Source: DATARH01 sp036268425
GTDB taxonomy: Bacteria > Pseudomonadota > Alphaproteobacteria > ATCC43930 > CGMCC-115725
Length of the DNA stretch: 64,000 nucleotides
Direction: 5' to 3'
Assembly: GCA_036268425.1 (NCBI GenBank)
Contig: DATAUE010000116.1
Coordinates: 12,497-76,496 of the forward strand
Part shown: piece by piece, positions 23,925 through 31,918 of the stretch
Layout of the letters: every line of letters begins with the position of its first letter
Numbering within the stretch: the first letter of the stretch is position 1
The notes under the pieces: generated by a model
What the model was told of the DNA's origin: nothing
Seen by the model: the letters and a program-made list of their open reading frames with translations, nothing else
Databases searched by the model: none
Made by a program: the position numbers and the translations under genes

Positions 23925-24716
23925 ATGATCGTCGAACAGATCTGGACCGGAAATTCCGGGCGGAATTTCAATTATCTCGTGGCATGCGGCGAAACCGGCG
24001 AGGCGCTCGCGATTGATCCGCTCGATTACGAGAAATGCCTCGCGGCCGCCAAGGCCAAGGGCTGGAACATCACCCAGGTGCTCAACACGCACCATCATCG
24101 CGACCATACCGGCGGCAACGACCAGGTTATCGGCGCGACGCATGCCAAGCTGTTGGCGCACGCCAATGCCAAGGATCAGATCGACGGCATCGATCGCGGG
24201 CTGAAGGCCGGCGATACGATCAAGGTTGGGCGCAGCGTCGAACTCGAATGCCTCGACACGCCGGGCCATACGATGTCGCATATCTGCGTGCTGTCGCGTG
24301 GCGACGTCAGGGCTTTGTTCTGCGGCGACACGCTGTTCAACGCCGGCGCCGGCAATTGCCACAATGGCGGCCACCCGAACGAGCTTTACAACACGTTCGC
24401 CGCGCAGTTGTCGAAACTGCCGGATAACACGCTGATCTATCCCGGCCATGATTACATCGCCAACAATTTGCGCTTTACGCTCGACCGGGAGCCGGACAAT
24501 GCGCGCGCCAAGGCGATGCTGCCCGACATGGAAAAGCAGGACACCAACAAGGCGCTGGTTACAACGTTGGCGCTCGAAAGCGAAATCAACACATTCTTCC
24601 GGCTGACCAGCCCGAGCGTCGTCAAACGGCTGCGTGAAACATTTTCCGATCTGCCGGAAAACCCGGATCAGCGGACTGTATTTTTGCGGCTCCGCGAACT
24701 TCGCAACAAATGGTGA
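23925..24716 (+). CDS. Glyoxalase II-type metallo-beta-lactamase-fold hydrolase
   Basis: A 263-residue MBL-fold protein with the binuclear site T-H-x-H-x-D-H: His56, His58, Asp60, His61 in NTHHHRDHTGGND. It also has DTPGHTMSHICVL (third His), FCGDTLFNAGAGNCH (bridging Asp) and YPGHDY (last His). The order and the C-terminal helical tail (about 180-263) match hydroxyacylglutathione hydrolases, which hydrolyse S-lactoylglutathione. The C-terminus is not an exact GloB match, so a related thioesterase remains possible. It probably forms one transcript with the upstream luciferase-like gene and the downstream VOC gene. Confidence 0.85.
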   Translation: MIVEQIWTGNSGRNFNYLVACGETGEALAIDPLDYEKCLAAAKAKGWNITQVLNTHHHRDHTGGNDQVIGATHAKLLAHANAKDQIDGIDRGLKAGDTIKVGRSVELECLDTPGHTMSHICVLSRGDVRALFCGDTLFNAGAGNCHNGGHPNELYNTFAAQLSKLPDNTLIYPGHDYIANNLRFTLDREPDNARAKAMLPDMEKQDTNKALVTTLALESEINTFFRLTSPSVVKRLRETFSDLPENPDQRTVFLRLRELRNKW

Positions 24717-24794
24717 TCAGCAATTCAAGCCGTCATTGCGGACCAGGCGACGCAAACTCCTCGCATTGATCTCGATATAAACAAGGGGATGGAA

Positions 24795-25754
24795 ATGGCA
24801 CGATATGATCGCAGAGCCGAAGATCTCGGCAACATCACGATGCTTGAGCACGTCAACCTGCAGATCCCGGACCAAGCGAAGGCAACGCTGTTTTACGTCC
24901 AGGGCCTGGGGCTGACGCGCGACCCCTTTATGAACACCGGCCTCGCCAATATGTGGATCAACGTCGGCAAGAGCCAGTTCCACCTGCCGACCGGCGAACC
25001 CTGGGTTCTGCGCGGCGCGATCGGCCTCGTGACGCCCGACCGCGAAGCGCTGCTGCAGCGGCTCGAAACCGTCAAAAAGCCGCTCGCCGATACTCAGTTC
25101 AAGGTTACCGAAAACAACGACTACGTCGAAGTGATCTGCCCGTGGGGCAATGTCTTCAATATGCATGCTCCGGATGAGGACCGTTTCGGCGCGATCAATC
25201 TCGGCATGCCTTATCTCCAATTTGATGTGCCGGCCGGCAAGGCCGCGGGGATCGAGCGTTTCTACAAGCAGTTGTTCAGCGCGCAGACCCGGGTCGAAGG
25301 CAACGGCGCGGGCAAGACCGCGGTGATCGGCGTCGGCCACCGGCAGGAGCTGCGCTTCAAGGAGACGCAGGAACAGCAGAAGCCTTATGACGGCCACCAC
25401 ATCCAGGTCTATGTGCAGGATTTCTCCGGCGCTTACGACGAACTGGCGAAGCGCGAGCTGCTGACCGAGGAAAGCAACGCCTACCAGTACCGTTGGGAAA
25501 CCATCGTCGATGTCGACACCAACGAGCCGCTGTTCGAGATCGAGCACGAAATTCGCAGCATGACGCACCCGCTTTACGCGCGACCGCTGATCAACCGCAA
25601 CCCGGCGCAAAGCCAGCAGAGCTATCAGATGGGCGGCGATGCGTGGGATTGGGAAACCCGCCGCTCGAACCCGCGGCTCGATGTTCCAGCGCCCACCGGA
25701 CCGGCCGCCGCGGCTTATCAAAAGCGCCGCGCCGCCCGCATGGCGCGGATGTAG
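24795..25754 (+). CDS. Two-domain VOC (glyoxalase/extradiol-dioxygenase fold) protein
   Basis: A 319-residue protein with two vicinal-oxygen-chelate modules. The first (about 15-125) opens LEHVNLQIPDQAKATLFYVQGLGL and closes with NDYVEVICPWGNVFNMHAP. The second (about 130-245) contains YLQFDVPAGKAAGIERFYKQLF and HHIQVYVQDFSGAYDELAKR. A C-terminal tail rich in Arg/Pro/Gln follows. A metal-binding His/Glu set is plausible (H19, H214), but I cannot assign it safely. ATG at 24795 is preferred over the in-frame ATG at 24789, because AAGGGG lies 6 nt before it. Function is inferred only at fold level. Confidence 0.8.
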   Translation: MARYDRRAEDLGNITMLEHVNLQIPDQAKATLFYVQGLGLTRDPFMNTGLANMWINVGKSQFHLPTGEPWVLRGAIGLVTPDREALLQRLETVKKPLADTQFKVTENNDYVEVICPWGNVFNMHAPDEDRFGAINLGMPYLQFDVPAGKAAGIERFYKQLFSAQTRVEGNGAGKTAVIGVGHRQELRFKETQEQQKPYDGHHIQVYVQDFSGAYDELAKRELLTEESNAYQYRWETIVDVDTNEPLFEIEHEIRSMTHPLYARPLINRNPAQSQQSYQMGGDAWDWETRRSNPRLDVPAPTGPAAAAYQKRRAARMARM

Positions 25755-25757
25755 ATG

Positions 25758-25784
25758 CCCCCCTCCTCCGCAAGCGGGGGAGGG
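25758..25784. repeat. REP-like palindrome
   Basis: A run of C-rich DNA ending CCTCCTCCGC at 25771 pairs with GCGGGGGAGGG at 25774-25784 around AA. It shares its tip (CCGCAAGCGGGG) with the two units of the element at 3783-3906, indicating a dispersed repeat family. It lies between the VOC gene and the downstream MBL-fold gene. Confidence 0.7.
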
Positions 25785-25850
25785 TTGGAGTAAGGGCTAT
25801 CGGCATCGCCGCCGATACCCCTTGCCGCAATCGCCCTCTGAAGGACTCCG

Positions 25851-26768
25851 ATGGCCGTCGAAATTCCCTACCGTCGCGATATCACCTTTGAATACGGCAA
25901 GCTCGAGCCAGTGGCACCGGGGGTTCGCCGGATTGTCGCCAACAACCCGGGCCCATTTACCTTCAAGGGCACCGGCACCTATGTGATTGGCGAGGGCGAG
26001 GTCGCGGTGATCGACCCCGGGCCCGACCTTGCCGAGCACATCGATGCGCTGACGGCCAGCCTTGCCAATGAGCGGGTGACTCACATTCTCGTCACCCATA
26101 CGCATCGCGATCATTCGCCGGCGGCAAAGGCGCTGAAGGAAGCCACCGGCGCCCCAACCTACGGTTTTGGTCCGCATGCCGGCGGACGGCGCGGCGAGGC
26201 CGGCGGCGAAGAGGGTGGCGATTGGGATTTTGTTCCTGATGTCGTCGTCCAGGACGGCGACGGGATCAATGGCGGCAAGTGGCGAATCGAGGGGGTCCAC
26301 ACTCCCGGCCACACCTCGAATCATCTGTGCTTTGCGTGGCCCGACGCCGGCATTCTATTCAGCGGCGATCATGTGATGGGCTGGTCGACCAGCGTCATCA
26401 CGCCACCCGATGGCGACATGGCGAGCTATATGGCATCGCTGGATAAATTGCTGGCGCGCCGCGACGCGGTGTACTGGCCGACGCACGGTCCGGCGATCAC
26501 CGAGCCGACGCGGCATGTCCGGGCGTTCATCGCGCACCGCCGCGAGCGCGAGGCGGGAATCATCGATTGCCTGAAAGCCGGAAACGAGACGGTCGATGCG
26601 ATGGTCGAGCGGCTTTATGTTGGCCTCGCCCCCAATCTGCGGCGTGCCGCGGGCCGCTCGGTGCTGGCGCATCTCATTGATCTGATTGGCCGCGACATCG
26701 TCGCGGCGGACGCGCCGGCGACGGTCGGGGCGCACTATCGGTTGCGCCACGCGGCGGCGCGGCACTGA
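25851..26768 (+). CDS. LACTB2-like metallo-beta-lactamase-fold hydrolase
   Basis: A 305-residue MBL-fold protein with T-H-x-H-x-D-H: His83, His85, Asp87, His88 in VTHTHRDHSPA. It also has VHTPGHTSNHLCF, LFSGDHVMGWSTSVITPPDGDM and YWPTHGPAI. The GW-x-T-x-[IV]-x-P-P-D-G-D segment and the C-terminal winged-helix-like region (REREAGIIDCLKAGNETVDAMVERLY, about 225-250) are characteristic of the LACTB2 branch. The human relative has RNase activity and bacterial members are annotated as hydrolases. The AAGGA SD precedes the ATG. A REP-like palindrome separates it from the VOC gene. Confidence 0.86.
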   Translation: MAVEIPYRRDITFEYGKLEPVAPGVRRIVANNPGPFTFKGTGTYVIGEGEVAVIDPGPDLAEHIDALTASLANERVTHILVTHTHRDHSPAAKALKEATGAPTYGFGPHAGGRRGEAGGEEGGDWDFVPDVVVQDGDGINGGKWRIEGVHTPGHTSNHLCFAWPDAGILFSGDHVMGWSTSVITPPDGDMASYMASLDKLLARRDAVYWPTHGPAITEPTRHVRAFIAHRREREAGIIDCLKAGNETVDAMVERLYVGLAPNLRRAAGRSVLAHLIDLIGRDIVAADAPATVGAHYRLRHAAARH

Positions 26769-26940
26769 CCGATTCGCTGCGGCATCGCTCTCGAAATGCG
26801 GGTAGGCCTTTACTGTAGCGCGAAAACGACGCAGTCTGCCGTCAACCGACGGCTATGCTCAATTCATCGCTTTAGTCGTATGAGTGGAAATGCTATGTGC
26901 TTCGTTATTATTATGGTGCCGGTCAGCTTGGGAGAGACCC

Positions 26941-27318
26941 GTGATTAAGTCAGCTCAGCCGTTCTTTGTTGTTTCCGCTCTGGCGTTGCTCGCCGCGTGC
27001 TCCAGCCCGCCGCCGCCGGCACCCCCGCCGCCGCCGCCGCCTCCGATGGCTGCCCCGGCACCGCCTCCGGTCGAAGAGCCGTACGTCGCTCCGGCTGCTC
27101 CGGTGCATCATTACCGGCACCATCGCCATCATCGTTATCATCATCATTATCGTCACCATCACCACCCGGTGCATCACCGGGCCCACCATCCTGCGGGAGG
27201 GTATTCGTCGGGCGGTGGGGCACCAGCCCCGGAGCCGATGTCAGCTCCCGCCCCGATGGCGGCTCCGGCTCCGGCCCCCGCGCCGTCGATGGGCGGCCCG
27301 CGGCCCAGCGGTCACTAA
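26941..27318 (+). CDS. Pro/His-rich lipoprotein ending GPRPSGH
   Basis: A 125-residue lipoprotein. The signal peptide is FFVVSALALLAAC with Cys20 as lipidation site. A polyproline run (about 23-33), an Ala/Pro segment, then a His/Arg/Tyr repeat region (about 56-80; HHYRHHRHHRY and similar) follow, then a Gly/Ser/Ala/Pro tail ending GGPRPSGH. The His block is a probable metal-binding patch. The terminal GPRPSGH repeats that of the Met-rich protein at 19396, and the DNA across both stop codons is also alike. A GTG start at 26941 has GGGAGA upstream. A terminator follows at 27332. No family is recognized; a lipid-anchored disordered envelope protein is the safest description. Confidence 0.75.
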   Translation: MIKSAQPFFVVSALALLAACSSPPPPAPPPPPPPPMAAPAPPPVEEPYVAPAAPVHHYRHHRHHRYHHHYRHHHHPVHHRAHHPAGGYSSGGGAPAPEPMSAPAPMAAPAPAPAPSMGGPRPSGH

Positions 27319-27331
27319 GCCGCTAAATCAG

Positions 27332-27363
27332 AACCGGGCGCAGCTTGCTGCGCCCGGTTTTGA
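27332..27363 (+). terminator. Intrinsic terminator after the Pro/His-rich lipoprotein
   Basis: AACCGGGCGCAG (27332-27343) pairs perfectly with CTGCGCCCGGTT (27348-27359) around CTTG. TTTGATT follows. It also lies downstream of the minus-strand operon ending at 27411 and may stop both. Confidence 0.9.
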
Positions 27364-27410
27364 TTCCAAGTTCAGGGTTGCTTCTGCTGAGGCGCGGAAC
27401 TCCCGCCGTA

Positions 27411-28337
27411 TCAGCTCAAATGCCGCAGGTATTGGGCGGTGAAATCGCAATCGACGGAGCGCGCGTAGGCCTCCGCAATGGTCTTTGTTATCGGGCCAGG
27501 AAGCGGCACCGGTAGCAGGCGGCCGCTGATGCTGCGGACCGGACAGATGCACAGGCTGGTCGAGGTCATAAAGATCTCGTCGGCTGTCGCCGCATCGAAT
27601 ACGTCGAGATCGGCCTCGCTGCAGGCGATGCCGGCCTCGCCACACAGCGCAATGACCGTCTCGCGGCTGACACCCGGCAGGACCCAGCGTTCATGCGGGG
27701 TCAACACGGTACCGTCACGCACAATAAAGATGTTGCTGCCGATGCCTTCGGCGAGGTGGCCTTGTGCGTCGAGCAGGACGGACCATGCTTCGGGGTCCTG
27801 AGCCTTCGCTTCGAGATCGGCGGTGATCAGGTTCAGGTAATTATGCGTCTTGGCGCGTGGGCTCAGCATCTCGGGTGCGACGCGCCGGGTGGGTGGCACG
27901 ACGATGTCGATGCCGTCGCGAAACAGCCGCGCCCGCGCCTTTAGCGGCAACGGAATGCACTCGACGATGACGGTCGGACCGGTATGCTCCCAGCCCTCGT
28001 CGCCAACCGCATCGACCCCGCGCGACACGCGCTGCCCGACCCAGAAATCGGTATCGGGGGTCAGGAAATGGCGGTTGCGCTCCAGCACCTCCTCGCTGAT
28101 CGCCACCATTTCCGCGGCACTGAGGCCGGGATCGATCCGCAGATAGCGCAGCGAGCGATAAAAGCGGTTGACGTGCTCCGACAGCTTGAATGGGCGGCCA
28201 TGAAAGGTGCGCGTCATGTCAAAGGCGGCGTCGCCATATTTGAAGCCGCGGTCGCGAAACGGCACGACGACCTCGCGCTCCGGCACGATGCGCCCGTTGA
28301 AATAGGCGACGCGGTAATTGGCGCGGGCGTCGCTCAC
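27411..28337 (-). CDS. Fold-type IV PLP aminotransferase (branched-chain/D-amino-acid aminotransferase family)
   Basis: A 308-residue protein. FRDRGFKYGDAAFDMTRTFHGRPFKLSEHVNRFYRS is the family N-terminal region. The Schiff-base lysine is Lys163 in SPRAKTHNYLN, the cofactor glutamate is Glu197 in AEGIGSNIF, and WVLPGVSRETVI with FMTSTSLCICPV complete the site. These enzymes act on the re-face of PLP; members include IlvE, D-amino-acid transaminase and amine:pyruvate transaminases. GTG at 28337 overlaps the upstream gene's TGA (GTGA), so it is translationally coupled as the last gene of a three-gene operon. The family is sure; substrate stereochemistry cannot be decided. Confidence 0.9.
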   Translation of the reverse strand: MSDARANYRVAYFNGRIVPEREVVVPFRDRGFKYGDAAFDMTRTFHGRPFKLSEHVNRFYRSLRYLRIDPGLSAAEMVAISEEVLERNRHFLTPDTDFWVGQRVSRGVDAVGDEGWEHTGPTVIVECIPLPLKARARLFRDGIDIVVPPTRRVAPEMLSPRAKTHNYLNLITADLEAKAQDPEAWSVLLDAQGHLAEGIGSNIFIVRDGTVLTPHERWVLPGVSRETVIALCGEAGIACSEADLDVFDAATADEIFMTSTSLCICPVRSISGRLLPVPLPGPITKTIAEAYARSVDCDFTAQYLRHLS

Positions 28338-29659
28338 ATCTGCGCTCCCTCGAAAAGCCGCGCGCGACTCTCGGCGAATTCCTCGACAGAGGCCACGAGC
28401 TTGTCGCCATCCGTGGCGTCGAGTTCGATCGACAATGCCATCATGCCGCGTTTGGCAAACCAGATGCCGCGCGCCAGTAGGTCGAAATAAAACAGGTCGA
28501 GCAGCCCGGCATGGCCTTGCGCCGCGTCGGCCGCGTTGCGGATCGCGATGCCGGTCATGTGTACGCCGATCATCGAGCCGATGCCGGTGAACTGCATTGC
28601 CAGTCCGTGCCGCCGCGCAATTGCGTTGAGGCGCTCGCGCAATCCGTCGCCGAAGCTGTTGAGGGTGCGGGCGCGCTCGGGCGTGTAGACCTCGCTCAAC
28701 CCGATATAGCCGGCATTCATCGTCAGCACGTTGTTGTTGAACGTACCGGCGTGCTGAAAGCCGCTTTTGTTGCGCGGATCGAACCACGTCATCAAATCGC
28801 CGCGGCCGCCGAACGCGCCGAAACTCATGCCGCCACCGACATATTTGCCGAGTGTCGTCATGTCGGGCGTGATGCCGTGCACTTCCTGCAAACCGCCCGG
28901 CGCAAGGCGCGAGGTCATCACCTCGTCGAAGATCAGGATCGCGCCGGTTTCGCTCGCCAGCGCGCGCAACTCGGCGAGAAATTCGCGGCTCGCCGGAATG
29001 CAGCCGCTGCCGCCGAGCATCGGCTCAATCAGGATCGCGGCGAGATCGTTTTTGTGCGGTGCGACCAGCGTGCGGACGCCCTCGATGTCGTTATAGGTGC
29101 CTAGCAGATAATCGAACGGTGCGTTGATAACGCTGCCTTTGCCGCGAAAATAAAACACGCCGCCGTGATACCCTCCGGCGAACACCAGCACCTTCTTGTG
29201 GCCGGTGATCGCCAGCGCGGCACTGACCGCCATCAGATTGGCTTCAGTGCCGGAATTGGTAAAGCGCACCAGGTCGATCGACGGAAAGCGGTCGCGGATC
29301 GCGCCCGCGAATTTGGCTTCGGCGGCGCCATGCGCCCCGAAATTGATGCCGCCGTCGAGCGCTTCGTCGATCGCCTTGCGGATCGCCGGGTGCGAATGGC
29401 CATAAAGTCCGGCGGTGAATTCGGACAGGAAATCGGCGTATTCGTGGCCGTCGGCATCCCACAGATGCGCCCCCTGGCCGCGCACCATCGTCAGCGGAAA
29501 CGGCTCGGCATAAATCGCCGAGCGGGTATTGCCGCCCGGTAACGCCACGCAGGCCGCCTCGTATTGTGCACGGCTTTTGGGATGGCGCGCGCCGTACTGT
29601 TCCTGCGCTTCGGCAAGCGCGGCATCGATGTCGATATTGGCGGGGCGGGCCGCTGTCAT
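28334..29659 (-). CDS. Class III PLP aminotransferase (glutamate-1-semialdehyde-like)
   Basis: A 441-residue PLP enzyme. NSGTEANLMAVSAAL (136-150) binds phosphate, FDEVMTSRL holds Asp245, and Lys272 in TTLGKYVGGGMSFGAFGGR is the Schiff-base lysine. The N-terminal PGGNTRSAIYAEPFPL and G-G-M-S-F-G after the lysine place it in the aminomutase-like catabolic branch and not among canonical HemL proteins (which have G-G-G-L-P-V-G). It lies 12 nt after the dioxygenase gene and overlaps the fold-IV aminotransferase gene. The three probably share one metabolite: the oxygenase could create a carbonyl or hydroxy group and the two PLP enzymes move amino groups. Confidence 0.9.
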   Translation of the reverse strand: MTAARPANIDIDAALAEAQEQYGARHPKSRAQYEAACVALPGGNTRSAIYAEPFPLTMVRGQGAHLWDADGHEYADFLSEFTAGLYGHSHPAIRKAIDEALDGGINFGAHGAAEAKFAGAIRDRFPSIDLVRFTNSGTEANLMAVSAALAITGHKKVLVFAGGYHGGVFYFRGKGSVINAPFDYLLGTYNDIEGVRTLVAPHKNDLAAILIEPMLGGSGCIPASREFLAELRALASETGAILIFDEVMTSRLAPGGLQEVHGITPDMTTLGKYVGGGMSFGAFGGRGDLMTWFDPRNKSGFQHAGTFNNNVLTMNAGYIGLSEVYTPERARTLNSFGDGLRERLNAIARRHGLAMQFTGIGSMIGVHMTGIAIRNAADAAQGHAGLLDLFYFDLLARGIWFAKRGMMALSIELDATDGDKLVASVEEFAESRARLFEGAQM

Positions 29660-29671
29660 TCTGTCTCCTCC

Positions 29672-30664
29672 CTAGCCGGTATAGCTGCGCCGGCCGTGGT
29701 CGCGCAGCCACAGGCGCACGAGATGGCGGCGGCGTTCGGGCTCGGCGAAATCCTCGAAGGCGGTGCGGCTATGGCCGAGCACGCGGTTGTCGACAAACTG
29801 CATCTGTCCCGGCTCCAGATCGAAATCGGCGGACAGGGTTTCGTCTTCGAACAGGTCGAGGAGTTCGCGCATTGCCGTCGCACCCTCCGGGTCAAGCGCC
29901 TCGTCCTTGAGGGCATAGCCGCCCCGGATCTGGTGAGCGCTGAAGCGGGCATGCAGTTCTGCGCCGCCCGAAAACACCGGAGCGGAGAAGACCGGTGCCT
30001 CGCCGACGTGGAATTCGCGTTGTCGGTCGAACCAGAACGGCCGGTGCAGCCGCGCCACGCAGTCCGGCCGCCGCGCCAGCAGCGCATTGTGCAGCGTATG
30101 AAAGCTCGCGACCCGGCTGTGGCCGCCTTGCTTTGACGGGCGCAGGCACAGCAGCACGACATAATCCGGCGGGGTCGTGTTGTAGGAATTGTCGGTATGA
30201 AATTTCAGCTCGATATTGGTCTGGTCCGGTCGCACGCCGGAGCCGGGCAGCGCGGCCCGGCCGGTATCGAGCACATCGTAGATCAGCGTGCCATCGAGCT
30301 TCTGCGCCACCGGCCGCGCCACCATTGACGACAGCAGCCAGTAGATCGCGGTCGCTGCCTCCAGGCTGAGGTCGGCGAGCGGCAGGCGGTCGACGATCGC
30401 AAACCGGACGCCGTGGTCGAGAATATGCCGGACCTGCGCCATCGCCGCCGCGCAATGCGGCATCGCGACTTCCTCCGGTCGCCGGACGATCGTCGGCAGC
30501 GGAAAGGCGCCGATCTCATGGGCGGCACGGCGGATTTCGTCGAGGCACGGCCTGGTCAGCGTGATCTCGTAGCCGCCGCTGCGCAAATCGGCACGCTGCC
30601 AGGCGCTCGGGCCGGGGATTGCATGGCCAGGAATTGCATGGCCAGGAATTGCACTGTTCGGCAT
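29672..30664 (-). CDS. TauD/TfdA-family Fe(II)/2-oxoglutarate-dependent dioxygenase
   Basis: A 330-residue jelly-roll dioxygenase. The iron ligands are His156 and Asp158 (LKFHTDNSYN) and His299 (VDNRVLGHSR). The 2-oxoglutarate-binding arginine is probably in the RRRHLVRLWLRD segment at the C-terminus (about 311-322). The alignment style is that of gamma-butyrobetaine hydroxylase/TauD proteins. The N-terminus has a 15-nt tandem duplication giving (A-I-P-G-H)x2 before A-I-P-G-P, of no known function. The start at 30664 is the first ATG before that repeat; an in-frame GTG at 30676 is possible. First gene of the three-gene aminotransferase operon. Confidence 0.88.
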   Translation of the reverse strand: MPNSAIPGHAIPGHAIPGPSAWQRADLRSGGYEITLTRPCLDEIRRAAHEIGAFPLPTIVRRPEEVAMPHCAAAMAQVRHILDHGVRFAIVDRLPLADLSLEAATAIYWLLSSMVARPVAQKLDGTLIYDVLDTGRAALPGSGVRPDQTNIELKFHTDNSYNTTPPDYVVLLCLRPSKQGGHSRVASFHTLHNALLARRPDCVARLHRPFWFDRQREFHVGEAPVFSAPVFSGGAELHARFSAHQIRGGYALKDEALDPEGATAMRELLDLFEDETLSADFDLEPGQMQFVDNRVLGHSRTAFEDFAEPERRRHLVRLWLRDHGRRSYTG

Positions 30665-30775
30665 GTCAGGCAACACGGCATTGGTCAACGCAGGCGTCCT
30701 TACAGATAATCGCGGCGATAAGACAATGCGCAGCGCCGATCTCGCAAGGGTATCGGTGGGTAAGGAGATTGCACC

Positions 30776-31174
30776 GTGGATGCACTTGCGAAAATCAAGG
30801 ACCGAATGCCGCCTTTTGCCGCGTTGCTCGGCATCGAGTTTGTCAGCGCAGAACCTGAACGCGTCGTCGCGGAACTGAGCGTGCGTCCGGAATTGTGCAA
30901 CGGCACCCGCGGCGTGCTGCATGGCGGCGCGATCATGGCCTTCGCCGATACGCTCGGCGCGACCGGCACCGTCCTTAATCTGCCGCAAGGGGGCCGCACC
31001 GCGACGATCGAGAGCAAGACCAATTTCATTGCAGCGGCGCCGCTGGGGACGCGCGTCACCGGCGAGGCGACGCCGCTGCATCGCGGCCGCCGCTCGATGG
31101 TCTGGCAAACCCGAATTACCACCAGCGATGGCAAGCTCGTGGCGGTGGTGACACAAACGCAGTTCGTCTTATGA
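30776..31174 (+). CDS. PaaI-type hotdog-fold acyl-CoA thioesterase
   Basis: A 132-residue single hotdog domain. GVLHGGAIMAFADTLG (46-61) holds the H-G-G oxyanion turn and Asp58 catalytic acid, followed by the core helix. IESKTNFIAAAPLGTRVTGEATPLHRGRRSMVWQTRI is the typical beta-strand sequence of the PaaI/YbgC-like uncharacterized thioesterases. It hydrolyses acyl-CoA or aromatic acyl-CoA esters. A GTG start at 30776 follows AAGGAG at 7-8 nt. Divergent from the dioxygenase operon and convergent with TerC. Confidence 0.9.
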   Translation: MDALAKIKDRMPPFAALLGIEFVSAEPERVVAELSVRPELCNGTRGVLHGGAIMAFADTLGATGTVLNLPQGGRTATIESKTNFIAAAPLGTRVTGEATPLHRGRRSMVWQTRITTSDGKLVAVVTQTQFVL

Positions 31175-31230
31175 GCGACCATTCGTTTGCAACAGGCCAT
31201 TCGTTTGGAAGCAGGCCCTAGTCCAGGTTG

Positions 31231-31872
31231 CTACGACGCGCCAAACCCAAGCGAAGCGGTATGGTGAAGGATTTGCGCCGAACCGTCCCATAGCATCCGC
31301 AACGCGACAAAGGTGACGATGCCGAGCCCGACCCACGAAATCCAGAACAGCCGTTCGAGCAGGCGGGCGATATAGGTTGAGGCGATGCCCATCAGCGCCA
31401 CCGACAGGACCAGCCCGATGACCAGGATCCAGGGGTCGGATTGCGTGCGCGCCACCCCGGCGACCGCGATGACGTTGTCGAACGACATCGACAGATCGGC
31501 AAGCACGATCATCCCCATCGCCTGGGTGGCGGTTTTGGGGCGGCGGCGCGGGGGTGCCGCGACACCTCCGGCCGGCACCGGTATATGACGCGCGTCGCAT
31601 AGCTCGCGATACATTTTCCACGACACCCACAGCAGCAGGATGCCGCCGGCGAATGTCAGGCCGATGATCGCCAGCAAATGCATCGTCAGCGCCGCGAACA
31701 AAATTCGCAGCACGGTCGCCGCGGCGATACCAGAGGCAATAACGCGCCGCCGGTGTCGCGCCGGCAGACCGGCGGCGGCCATCCCGACCACGATCGCATT
31801 GTCGCCGGCAAGCACGACGTCGATGATGACCACCGACACCAGCGCGCTCACCTGGTTCAGATTTACCAGCAC
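31231..31872 (-). CDS. TerC-family integral membrane protein (YjbE-type)
   Basis: A 213-residue polytopic protein. VVIIDVVLAGDNAIVVGMAAAGLP (about 14-37) and the second-half IVLADLSMSFDNVIAVAGVA (about 122-141) are the paired D-N-[AV] acidic motifs of TerC. These resemble the LysE/CaCA-type cation transport fold. TerC members export Mn2+ or load metals to exoenzymes, and tellurite resistance is the historical name. Unlike the GDT1-like gene at 2152, no yybP-ykoY element is visible upstream. It is divergent from the MFS gene at 31919 with a 46-bp gap. Confidence 0.9.
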   Translation of the reverse strand: MLVNLNQVSALVSVVIIDVVLAGDNAIVVGMAAAGLPARHRRRVIASGIAAATVLRILFAALTMHLLAIIGLTFAGGILLLWVSWKMYRELCDARHIPVPAGGVAAPPRRRPKTATQAMGMIVLADLSMSFDNVIAVAGVARTQSDPWILVIGLVLSVALMGIASTYIARLLERLFWISWVGLGIVTFVALRMLWDGSAQILHHTASLGFGAS

Positions 31873-31918
31873 GTTCGCGACATAAGCACGAAGGCGCGGA
31901 TCGTCGAGGCCAAACCGG

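Noticed and set aside
22673..23971. 432-codon minus-strand frame
   Set aside because: Exactly antisense to the luciferase-like gene, no domain; shadow.
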